Positions 22,941 to 33,764 of a DNA stretch of 64,000 nucleotides are shown here, piece by piece (position 1 is the stretch's first letter; every line of letters starts with the position of its first letter). The position numbers were made by a program, and so were the translations under genes. A model generated the notes under the pieces. It did no database searches and was not told the DNA's origin. It worked only from the letters and a program-made list of their open reading frames with translations. The DNA comes from Paramacrobiotus metropolitanus (lineage: Eukaryota > Tardigrada > Eutardigrada > Parachela > Macrobiotidae), in NCBI RefSeq assembly GCF_019649055.1, contig NW_026570300.1, positions 248,001 through 312,000 of the forward strand, written 5' to 3'.

Positions 22941-25004
22941 CCATGGTAACATGCCTAAATATTTCTAAATATTTCCAGATATTTCCAAATATTTCCAAAT
23001 ATTATTCTAGGAAAGTGCACCGCTGTAGACTAGCACTAGAAGACCGAAGCAAAGCTAGATATTTAACTAATCCAAGAACGTTGCAGTCAAGTTTATTGCA
23101 TAAGTATAAGTTTTAATGTGCACACTGCAGAGTTAAGAGTTGCCAAAATGTAATGAATCTGGATGTACCTATGCGGAAACACACAGCACGGCTAGATGTG
23201 TTTTAGGATATGCGTTTTAGCTGCTCTCATTCACGTTTTCTTTCCTGGGTCGTCTTCTGTTTTACTGACTGCAATAGAAAAAAATTGAAATACTTGTTCA
23301 ATGGCCAAACCGGTCCAAATCTTAACGCGTAAAAATCCGGCGTAAATTTGGAATCTGATCGTCAAACTAAGACAATATATCGAGAATTAGGGTGCAAATT
23401 ACGAAATCAATTTTACGTATAAAACATGGAAATTACATATATGACTTATCTGTAGATGCAGAATTTATTCGAAAAAAAATATAAAAACCAGATTCTGATT
23501 TAAAAATTAATTGAATGCTTAACTATCAAAGTGAGATTTCTTTTTAGACCTTTTTAGAAAGTACAATCTTTCATTTTAAAAAATTTAAAGGACACAAATT
23601 GCTTCTAATATCTAGAGGAATTTCAGTATTTAAGCATGTAACTACAACGAATGTTTAGGAATTTTAGTTTGCAGTGACTTTTTCGCTTTTTATATATATA
23701 CAAAGCTATTTCGCCGTTTTTTTTATCCAACATCTCCTCCTACAGCGTTCGACGGTAATTTTCGCGCCATAGCTTAATAAACGCCTAAAATCATGTAGTT
23801 TGTCTCAACGCCTTTCGTTTTTCGATCTTTTCGTTATCCGAATTACGAAAGAGGAACAAAACGAATTTCTCTGATTGGCTGGTCATTAGAAATTAACATT
23901 AGGATTGGCGGAGATGCGGAAGTTATCGAACCAAAACCGCTGACTAATAACACATAAGTAGTACAATACTTTATGTGCCATATGTACCAGTATGCGGCAT
24001 AATACCGCGCGGCTGAATTGTAAAATATTTCGGAAATGTAAAAAATGCGGAAAGGCGTAGTTTAACGGGGAACCTCTGATACAACTGCAAAGCGAAATTT
24101 TGTACAATGCTTAAAACAATCATGTAGTTTGTCTCAAAGGGTTCGTTTTTCAGTTTTTTTCTTCTCCGCGTTACGATACGGGTTCGAAACGAATTTTTGA
24201 TTTCATTGGCGAAAAGAAGAAAAGGATAACTGTACCTTAACGGGCAAGGTACATACAAAAACTAACATAAGTATTATTAAAAAGAAAGGAACTTGATGAG
24301 CACAATAAACATCCCTGTAGTCCGCAAATTCCCGACAGAGCCAGAAATCTTTAAAATCTATGTGAGCACACTTAAATTTTGGAAAGAGGGGGGTAGTGAC
24401 TATTTTGTTATTTTCGTACTGGATTGCATTGTGAAAGTTTTGAATGTCCAGCGACTAATCTACTGTTGATTTTATTGTGGCGTGCGTGTGTCAGTTAGGC
24501 GAATTTGTAAATGATAGTGAACATTTTTTTGGGACAATCGAGAGTCGGAGACATCGCGCGAAGCGCGAAGCTGACGATGCTGTTTGCCCAGAAAACGTTA
24601 GAAATTCAATCGAAATAGGTTATTTACCAGAAACATATTTTGGTTTGTTAAATTTAATGAAAATTTGTAGTTTGTGAGGTCTCAGGATTTATCTTGTCTT
24701 TCTTGGTCTGGTTAGAATGCTTATGACTCCAACGCTATCTGTTTCTGATTTCAGTAATAACGAAATCTGGAAAGGGAGAGTGTACCGGTAGGTAACTGTA
24801 TCCATCAGAGCGACAGAATACCCACGTACTAAAGCATGTATACTAAGTGCAGCAGTCAACTTATACTCAGTGATATATCGTTAGAGTACTCTGAAGATGC
24901 CCTTACGGCCGTACTGTTAAAAAACATGATCTGGAAAAGGAATAAGAACAAACGCAGCTTCAACAGAAATGTTTCGCAATAATATTATTGCGACGGAGAT
25001 GAAA

Positions 25005-25060
25005 TTACGCGACCGGGATAAAATGGATTATTAATAATCCATTTTATCCCGGTCGCGTAA
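25005..25060. repeat. Perfect 56-bp palindrome
   Basis: Two 28-bp arms without spacer begin TTACGCGACCGGGATAAAAT. It lies inside the 5.6-kb element. A smaller palindrome, CGCAATAATATTATTGCG, lies just upstream at 24975-24992. Confidence 0.9.
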
Positions 25061-25401
25061 GACTTTCTTTTAAATTTGTATGGAAACCCGCTGCCAGAAA
25101 AGCCGGTTAGAATATGTATTCCTAAACGAAAAGGTCGTTCTCGAGAATTACGAAAAGGTCATTCTCGGAAAAAACATAGTTCATGGTAGTTAAAATTATA
25201 GACATCACCAGGCCGCCTAACTCCATGTACGTACTCGCATAGCCTACTCCAAGCGGAGACTCGACAATAAGCCGTTATTTTGCGTACAAGAAACGAACGT
25301 GCGAGAAACGTGTATTTTGTGTAGAGCACTAGAATTCATTCTGTTAATTCATGGCAAACTCATTTATATAATATTTAGATGATAGTAAACTACATAGTGT
25401 A

Positions 25402-25558
25402 CAAGCTTGTCCGGTAATTTCTGTCGTAGAGGTACAGATAGCACATATTTACCGCTGGAGTTTGCGCTATAGCGATTGCCACTACACTACGTTTGGCGTA
25501 ACACGCAAATTTGTGTATCTCGCTGTTTTGAACCGGCAGAAATTACCGGACACGCTTG
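25402..25558. mobile_element. Small TA-flanked MITE nested in the MULE-like element
   Basis: The ends CAAGCTTGTCCGGTAATTTC and its near-perfect inverse bound 157 bp, and a TA dinucleotide flanks each side (25400-25401 and 25559-25560). This is the layout of Tc1/mariner-derived MITEs. There is no coding capacity. Confidence 0.7.
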
Positions 25559-26149
25559 TACAAGCGCATTAAAGAAGGTGAACACGTGAGCGCGCTTTCG
25601 TATTTTCGAAAGCAGCATAGACTTGCTTAAGGAAATTCAAGCAGATTTGCTGTTGTAATGGTTCATCGTGCCAATAAGTAATAACTGTGAGGATCGGCCA
25701 CAATCCTGTGCATAAAACTAGATCTTCGTGAGCAGGAAACAGCATTGTAACTGCGGAAGTAACGGAACAACTGCACAGATGCGCATATACGGATGTAGCG
25801 CAACTTCTGTCAAAAATGCGGTTGGACTAAATACGTTCACCAGCAAATGTGCACATTGTGGGAGAAGGCAATACGAATGTATACCGATTGGCGTTTAAGC
25901 TATTCTTCACCGCGCATTTTCTATTTGCGTAGTTTAGTTTGTAATAAAATGAAATGATTAGAACCTGCTAAATTACAGAGAAGAGGGAAGTATTGGTAAT
26001 TTTTAAGCACAAGTTCTAATCTAGATGAGCACATGGCCCTCTATGTGAGCACATTTTGTGCTATGTGAGCACAAGTTTTCAGGCCCTGATTCCCGACTGG
26101 AAGATATAATTTCCGATAGTGTTCTTGACGGTGAGACAGTGGGTAAGGG

Positions 26150-26632
26150 ACTTTCGCCGGTCAGATAGAAGTACAGGGATTTTTGCCGGTCAGATAAAAG
26201 TACAGGAATTTTCGCCGGCCAGATAGAAGTACAGGGATTGTCGCCGGTCTGATGGAAGCACAGAATTTTTTGCCAGTCAGATAGTAGTGATTTTCGCCGG
26301 CCAGATAGAACTACAGGGATTTTCGCCGGTAAGATAGACATTTTCGCAGGCCAGATAGAAGTACAGGAATTTTTGCCGGTCTGATGGAAGTACAGGAATT
26401 TTCGCCAGTCAGATAGAACTACAGGGATTTTACAGAGATTTTCTGCGGTCAGATAGAGTACAGGGATTTTCGCCGGCCAGATAGAAGTACAGGGATTTTC
26501 GCCGGTAAGATAGAGATTTTCGCCGGCCAGATAGTACTATAGGGATTTTCGCAGGCCAGATAAAAGTACAGGGATTTTCGCCGGTCAGATAGAGTACAGA
26601 AATTTTTTGCTAATAGATAGAAATTTTTTGCT
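26150..26632. repeat. Minisatellite array
   Basis: Roughly fifteen variable copies of a unit of about 29 bp are seen, with the core TTCGCCGGTCAGATAGAAGT followed by ACAGGGATT. Copies differ by substitutions and shortened units. It lies within the 5.6-kb element. Long minus-strand frames here are artefacts of the repeat. Confidence 0.88.
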
Positions 26633-26706
26633 AATATGTTATTTGGCTCAACCTTCTTTGTAGACGAAGGTTTTAGCGATGGCACTTCCATAAACAGAAG
26701 CATATG

Positions 26707-26742
26707 TATACACGTTCCGTTATAGTTAACGGAACGTGTATA
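26707..26742. repeat. Palindrome, 16-bp arms
   Basis: TATACACGTTCCGTTA and its exact complement are separated by 4 bp. Confidence 0.85.
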
Positions 26743-27438
26743 ATCCAAAATAAACCGCTTTTCCGATCAGTTAAATTCCGTTTCCTAAATCTTTATAAAA
26801 CTACCACATTTCTTTCATCATTACTGAAAATTCCCAACCGAGGCTGGAGGCCGAGGTTGAGCTTGTATTTATAATCATCGCACAGTTATGGTAATAAAGA
26901 AAGGAACACGCTATATTAATCACAACAGCAAAATTTCATTTTTAGTTTTAGGTAAGAATGATCCATTAACGATTTTTGTATTAAGTAAAATGTTGCGAGA
27001 AGTAAATCAAAGTTCATTTAGCAATTAGAATTATTTTATACACCAAGATTTGGAAGGGAAAATAATGGAAACTTGGGATATTTGCTAATAATATTTATTT
27101 TAATGCGCATGTATTGCATTTCACTTTAATTTCGGCATTGTATACCGGGAGACAAAATTTGATGGAAATCCTTTTTTTTCAAAATTGGGCTTCTGATGTC
27201 GTGCTGATGGAACCTGACAAAATTTATAAAAAAAATCCAAGCCATTAAAAACCCATGTGAGACTGGTTTTGCGCGAAAGTTTTGAAAAATAACTCAATAA
27301 CCCAAAAATATCCGTTAATACCAAATAACTTTCTATTGAGAGTTCGGACAGTTAGAGTAGGCTATTTAAAGATTTAGGTATGTTATGAGTACTTCCGTTC
27401 GACTTAGCACGTGAAACTGCATAACGTGCATATATACA

Positions 27439-27973
27439 GTGGAAGCCCTGGCGGCGACCTTGGGGACCCAGGTTCGAGGTCACCGGGTATTTTTGTTCGA
27501 CTCACCATGCTGAGTCGTATAGGAATCACAAAGAAAATAGTCGGCGACCCAAAAGTCACTCCGCGACCCGAAGGTTATGGGCACTCTCCGTTACAGATCA
27601 AATGCCATCAATAAGAAACGTGAGTTCGCCTCGCCCGTCCTCTTGATAAAAGAAAAGCTTGCTTTGCTCGCGGGCTTGATTACAAAACGAACTAAATGTA
27701 GTTTGAACTTTGAACATAAAAACGTTCCAACGATTCCATATAGCACCCAATCTCAAGCATGCTGAGAAAATATGACATGATTTGGTGTGAAGTGGGAAAT
27801 CACCATTGTTCTTTGTATCTAGATCTTACAACAGCTTCCGGAGGTAGTGCTTGGAAATTCTGTTTTGCTCGCTCTAAACAGCTTCAAATTTTAGGATCGC
27901 TCAAATTCCCTTCCTTTTCTGACCACTCAAAATCCCTTCCTTTATTTTTCCCTCCCTCTTTTTGACCCTGGCC
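27439..27973 (-). repeat. Right terminal inverted repeat of the 5.6-kb element
   Basis: This is the reverse complement of the left arm and ends CTCTTTTTGACCCTGGCC at the duplication. Plus-strand open frames here are products of the repeat, not genes. Confidence 0.8.
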
Positions 27974-27982
27974 GTAAAGTGG

Positions 27983-29380
27983 AGCGATCGTGTCTGTTGC
28001 TCTCGATGTTTTTCCTAACGTTTTATAATCATGACTTCATCAGAACGAGATCAGATTTGCCCGCTTCTCAACCGGCGCAAAACGTTGAGCCTTATGTTAT
28101 CCAAACCATACGATGGTGGTTACTAAGCCCCGAGAAAAACGGTGGACCATACGATAGTAACGTGTTCGTACGGAAACTTTTCTCTATAAGCGGTTTTGTA
28201 CTAGAATGCCGCACTTCCGTTGTTCTGTTGTAACTCGCCGAATCCATCCAAGCATTTACTGTACAAAGGTTTCTTTGACAGAATAGAATATATATACTAT
28301 ACAAAAAGACAGTAGTGTAGAAAAAATAAAGGCATCAAAAACCTGCACTATGTTAGGCGATTTCCCACTTGAAATAACCAGTTGCTCACAGATGATTGAT
28401 CTGCATTCTGCACTGTAATGTTGCAAAATGTACTCGTAGTACACGACAAAGGTGAGATATGAACACATCACATATGAGTAGCAAGAATCTACTTCATTTT
28501 GCTGTCACTGCCGCACTGGCGTTTAGCAATCTGCGTATTACTATCCACTATCTGTATCTGCATATTATTATGTGCATATTACTCTGCATATTCCCTTGCC
28601 GACGCTATGTAAGTATTTGTTTGGTGATTTTCCTGTAACCGGAAATAAAGCAGTACTTATGGATAAGTTATTGGTAACGTGCATATTAAACCGGCGCGAT
28701 ATCTCACAGGTCGCGAGCCCCTTTTTAGCTCTGTCACACTCTTTGAGCGTTTGAAGTATAAGTTGACAATATAAACACCAAACCGGTGTATGGAAGTCAC
28801 TAGAAGATAATGCTTACTATTGTACGATGTCACAATGCGTTTACAATCCCAAGGAAACCCTCGGGCACTATGAATGAGCGGTCGGGCTATTGTCGCCAAG
28901 CATTTTCCGAACCTTCGGTATGTGCGAACAATAATTTTTTCCAGTCCCTTTTACTTTTCCGTTATCGGTCTTTTTATGATTTATTTAATAGCTGGATTTT
29001 TGTCTCGGGGCATGCACTGTCACTTGATCGAAATGGTGAGTTCGATCCACGTGCAGTCTAGGGTAGAAATTGAACAATATAATAAAAGAACGAGAAACTT
29101 TTCAAAGTTTCATTAAGTTATCTGTGTGCGTGAGCGCTAGCCGTGAGTCATCTCGGTCATGCCAGGTGCACGTTGTCCGATCTTCCAGAGACAAATTCGA
29201 GGATTATAAAATTTAGTACCGTAGCCAGCAACAATATCAGTCATCGATCGCGACTCATATTACAATTACAGTACAATTACGTATTCGCATCACGACTGTG
29301 TGTAAGTTGACCTGTAGATATACAGATTTGTTAACATTGGTTGTCGTCCATTCTAGGAAGCGTAACCATAGGTCTACATC
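27983..29380. promoter_or_regulatory. Upstream region of lipocalin B with TATA box
   Basis: About 28850-29110 is clearly related to 31145-31400 upstream of lipocalin C (shared GGGCACTATGAATGAGCGG-like and CAATATAATAAAAGAAC blocks). The promoter was therefore duplicated with the gene. A TATA box, TATAAAA, lies at 29205-29211 in an equivalent position to one in copy C. The rest shows no gene. Confidence 0.6.
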
Positions 29381-30552
29381 ATGCTGCTGTGGATATTATC
29401 TTCCAGTAAGTTTCCGATTAAGTGATACATAATAATACTGTTAAACGAAATGGTCGCGCTAACGATCGGAGATAGATTAATTGTGCTGCAATTGAATCAG
29501 CCGTTTTTGCAGTTCTTTTACTGATTCCTCCTGGCTTTACGAAAGAGCTCTCGGACACCGCAAAACCCAACAAAACATGTAAGCCAGTTCCCAATACAAT
29601 TCGGCCATCGTATAACAAACCAGAGATTTCCCAGGTACCTCGATCAGTGCGCTTATTTTACTGCGTTCACCTTGACCGGCAGCTGCAATCAGTAAGGTCA
29701 CTATTGAATATGTGCCTCATTGACAGTTCATTATCGGACACACCTGGTATCCGTACCTGCTGTATGACAGCAAAAACGACACCAACCCCTTTTTCCTCAA
29801 TGCAGAAATCCACTACGAAAGCCTTGGCCGCGGCAATGAGCCGACGCGGAATTCGCCGGCGGACATTGTCATTCAGGAGGAAACGTACTTTGATGTCAAC
29901 GGGACATGCAGTGACCTTTTGGAGATTTCCTGGTTGACAAACGACGGACGCCAGATAGGACCCGTGTTTGATGTCACATCAAATAACACCCTTAGCGTCA
30001 ACTGTATGTACTGTATATTATTTCTCCAAATCTGAATTATTTTTTATTGCCATTTTATCCCGGCTGTATATATGAAATTTTTACACAGCTACGGATGTAA
30101 ATACGAGTATTACAAATTGCGAAATGCACAACTATGCAATTACATTATTTTGAAAGCAATAAATAATAACGTTTCTACATTAACTGCAAATTGCAATCAT
30201 GCCTGAATTTGCAGCTTTCGATGATTCGGTGTTGTGGAAAACCGACCTGAAGACCTTTATCATGTTCCACAACTGTGACACTCGGAATTCAGTAACCGGA
30301 AACTGCGACAGAGTATTCATCTATGTCCATACGACATCAAAACCCCACATGCTGACCGACGCTACCAAGCAGACAGTGACCACCGCCGTTGAAAAAGTGC
30401 TGCAACCATACTGTCTCGGTCTAACCCATTTTTCGGTGTATAAATGGGATGACAACCTGGAAGTGTGTCCGCCAAGTGACCCCGAGAACCATCCGGATGC
30501 TTTTAAGATCTTTGTCGACAATTATAAATTACTGGCCGAGAAACCGGCTTAA
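29381..30552 (+). CDS. Secreted lipocalin B
   Basis: Four exons: 29381-29405, 29513-29634, 29727-30003 and 30215-30552, 253 aa, phases 1, 0, 1. The start gives a short signal peptide (MLLWILSSILLLIPPGFT). Motif 1 is IIGHTWYPY and motif 2 is VLWKTDLKTFIMFHNCD. Conserved cysteines lie at KTCKPVPN, GTCSDLLEI, HNCD, GNCD, PYC and EVCPP. Several N-glycosylation sites are seen. Exons and introns align with lipocalin C 2.2 kb downstream, so this is a tandem duplicate. AATAAA follows at 30724-30729. It is expected to be a secreted carrier of small hydrophobic molecules; the ligand is unknown. Confidence 0.88.
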
Positions 30553-31629
30553 ATTCTGGGGCCTAATGCAAAAGGTCGTGTTGAATTTTCGAGGGTAAAC
30601 GATCCTAAGTTCTTGACACTTGTGTAATCTGTACTGCCTTCCGAGAGTTCAGTATAAAAGTTATACTAGCGATTCTGATAACTATTGACTGATGGTGCAT
30701 GATGTCAAAATTGCAAAATGAGCAATAAAAATTAATGTTCTACACTGTTCTAAACCCAAATATTCCTAGAACGGTGATTAACATTCAGTTACGCCGACGC
30801 GTAAATTCGTAACCGGTGCTTAACGATTCACTCCGTTCATTTCCGCTGCTGTAAAGCGCTTCCCGATAAAGCGGCGGAAGTTTTCCTGCCTACATACTCG
30901 TGACTATTGGGTCACTTTTTTTGCAACCGGAAATACGTGGTACTCGTATAAACCATATCGTTTCTTAAACTGAATACATATATGGACCATAAAACCGGCC
31001 CTATGACATGGCGATGGTTCAAATTTTTGCCTTACTGGGTAAGGAGTAATATCGTCTGTCTGACTGATAATATTCTAAATAGATAACGCTGGGTTGCAAG
31101 TAGCTGGAATGTGGGCATGAAACTATAATGCTCGTACTATCCTGAGAAAACCCTCCGGCACTGCCGCACTATGAATGAGCGGCCTGGCTATTGTCACCAG
31201 ATTTGCGAGCTAAATGCAATGAACAATCAGTTCCAGTCCCTTTTGCTTTTTTGTTATCAGTCTTTGTATACCTACAGATATATGCTTTATAGAATGGTAG
31301 AATTGTGGTTAAGCAACTTGTTTCGTTACTTGAGTTGCTTAACCGAAATGGCGAGCTCTCCATATGCATGGGCTTGTATGAAAAAGGACAATATAATAAA
31401 AGAACAGAAAAATGTTTCACAGTTTTTATGTAGTTTTCTCTATACGTGAGCGATGTGTCACTTGAAACGTGCTTTGACATGCACGTGCCAAGAATGCATG
31501 GACAATATTCTTCGAGGGACAATACTGAGGGTTTATAAATACCGTTGCCAACATGGCGAGGTAACGGTGTACATGCGTGGTTGTGTGTGCTTCGCTTGAT
31601 CACGGTTGGCTGACATTCATTTTGCGAAA
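30553..31629. promoter_or_regulatory. Spacer between lipocalins B and C with TATA box
   Basis: The first part is the 3' flank of lipocalin B. From about 31145 it matches the upstream region of copy B. TATAAAT lies at 31534-31540, about 90 bp before the start codon. An extra short inverted pair (AAGCAACTTGTTTCGTTACT and nearby TTGCTTAA) lies at about 31312-31340 and is absent from copy B. Confidence 0.55.
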
Positions 31630-32919
31630 ATGCCGGTTTACAGCACGCTGGAGTGGATGCTACAGTTATGTTGCCGTGAGTTTTCCATAAAGCACAATTA
31701 TATTATTTTTATACAGCAATATGTTTAATATTGCTATTATATTGTGAAGTGAGCGACAAGATGAAGTAATACTGCCTTTTTCCCTTGCAGTTGTGCTACT
31801 GATTCCCTGCAGTTTTACCAAGGATAGTCCGGCAAACGCAACCTTTAACTCAACATGCAAGCCAGTTCCCAATTTAATTCGGCCGCCGTACAGCAAAGTG
31901 AACATTTCCGAGGTACTTTAATTTTGCTGAATGTGATCGGTTTGCTTACATCGTGTGTGACGATGTACATGTATGCAATGATTGCAATAATTTATATGGT
32001 GATTGTTTCATTTCTGCCTCTCAGTTAATCGCCGGACGGACCTGGTATCCGTATATGCTGTACGACAGCAAAAACGCCTCCAATCCCGTGTACCTAAACC
32101 CGGAAATCCACTTCACCCATGTTGGCCACGGGAACGAGCCGACGCGGATGTCACCGGCGGAAGTTATAATCGAACAGGAAACATATTTCGATGTCAATCG
32201 GACATGCAGTGACCTTTTGGAAATCTCCTGGTTTACCACCGACGGACGGCAAATAGGTTCCGCGTTTGACGTCACAGTGAATAACACTCTCACCGTTAAC
32301 TGTATGTACGCGCGTTTTCGGAATCTGAACAATTTTCAAATTTATAATGTTCGGTTTATTTGATTTTTGTACTGCAGTTTACTGTAATTATGTGATTTCA
32401 TATTGCAATAATTATGTCTACGCAAAAAGCATCAAGGTAATTTTTTAATTTCGTTTCTATTTAAGTTTTCGAATTAGTTTACAGCAGCACAAAAATGAAC
32501 TGCTGATACTGAGCAATGACGACAATTCTTTATAATATTTCATTTATTAATTTGCAGCTTTCGATGATTCGATATTGTGGAAAACCGACTTGAAGACCTT
32601 TATCATGTTCCACAACTGCGATACGCGCAATTCGACAACCGGCAATTGCGAAAGATTATACATTTATCTCCACACCATATTCAAACCCAATGTGCTGACC
32701 GCCGCCCAGAAGCAGACGATTGTCACCGCCGTCAACAGCCTCCTGAAGCCGCACTGTTTGAGCGTAACCGATTTCCAGGTGTACCGCTGGGACGACACCC
32801 TGCCGGTGTGCCCGCACAGTGATCGGGAGAAGCAGCCGGATGCCTTCAAGACACTGGTCGAGGCCTATACTTTACTCGTCGAAAAGCCGGGTTCAACCAA
32901 TTCGACGGCGGCGAACTAA
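31630..32919 (+). CDS. Secreted lipocalin C
   Basis: Four exons: 31630-31675, 31791-31912, 32025-32301 and 32558-32919, 268 aa, same phases as copy B. Signal peptide: LQLCCLVLLIPCSFT. Motif 1 is IAGRTWYPY and motif 2 is ILWKTDLKTFIMFHNCD. Exons 2 and 3 have the same lengths as in copy B (122 and 277 bp), and the protein is strongly similar throughout; the C-terminus is extended by a Ser/Thr/Asn tail. AATAAA lies at 32927-32932, within 10 bp of the stop codon. The role is the same as copy B: extracellular transport or sequestration of an unknown small ligand. Confidence 0.88.
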
Positions 32920-33764
32920 GTCCTTTAATAAATTTTCTGAGAGTTGCTAATGAATATGTGCCATCCGCCTCAGACTAACCAAAATGTTTACGAAATTTAT
33001 GATTCATTATCGTCATCCCTGGATTTCATGCACAGCATTTCGACCAGCAAAGATTGACCTTTTGCGCAAACTACCTTGTGATTAACGTCGTTCTCTAAAA
33101 CTATAAAAGTATATTACACTTTATGCAAAGTAATATACATACTGGTGGCCGAATAACTTCAAGTACAACAGCTGCAAGTGTAGGTGGTTAATTTACTTTG
33201 TATATACAGTCTGTATGTACTCGTACTTTGATAATGTTATATAGTATTCGCCGTATCATCCAATAACTAAACCTCGTCAATTGCAGAAGTGGCTTAGCGT
33301 AGTGAATGGGCTGTCATTGGAAACTGCTCTGATCTTCGATGATAGTCAACGCCCAGCGTAGTCAACGCGAAAGATCGCATTCTCATTAAAGTGCACCAGT
33401 GTAGTGAGTGTACAACAAGACTTTTTTGAAATAAATTCAGTAATAATTGTTTGTAAAAAATTGTAGTGCTTGTTGTAGGTACATCATTTAAGAAAGTGTT
33501 AGTTTTGGAATTGTATCGCAACAGTATATCCGCCACCCTCCTGATAAGAATTCTGAATAATTCAACAGCGCTGACTGGTAATGAACACCGATAAAACAAA
33601 ACGTCGAAGTAAGATGAGCATCAATCATAAATTAACTTGTTAACATTGTCCCATAACTCCATTCATTAGAAATAAAAAAATTAACAGAACAAAAACGTAA
33701 TTTAAATAAAAGTTTTATTTTCATCAAAAATTACGAATAAAAATCAGAAAAAAACAGTTGTTAA
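32920..33764. other. Convergent intergenic, lipocalin C and HACL2
   Basis: The plus-strand AATAAA of lipocalin C is at 32927-32932. The minus-strand poly(A) signal of HACL2 is probably the TTTATT at 33713-33718. Nothing else was recognised. Confidence 0.5.

Larger units (their letters stand above)
22386..27973. mobile_element. 5.6-kb Mutator-like element with long inverted repeats
   Basis: Both ends carry inverted copies of about 540 bp (22386 to about 22940, and 27973 back to about 27439), starting GGCCAGGGTCAAAAAGAGGG. The copies differ by scattered substitutions and small gaps, so the insertion is not recent. The direct repeat GTAAAGTGG flanks it exactly (22377-22385 and 27974-27982). Long terminal repeats with a 9-bp duplication point to the Mutator superfamily. 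No transposase frame longer than about 100 codons is present, so it is non-autonomous or decayed. The interior holds a minisatellite, a nested TA-flanked MITE, several palindromes and a diverged duplication around 23.8 and 24.1 kb. Confidence 0.85.

Noticed and set aside
26021-26748. Two minus-strand open frames of about 100 codons with repeated SLYFYL-type segments
   Set aside because: They are translations of the 29-bp minisatellite. There are no start context, splice sites or family motifs.
27577-27965. Plus-strand frames near the right end of the 5.6-kb element
   Set aside because: They lie in the terminal inverted repeat, and the other arm carries the same sequence with broken frames.
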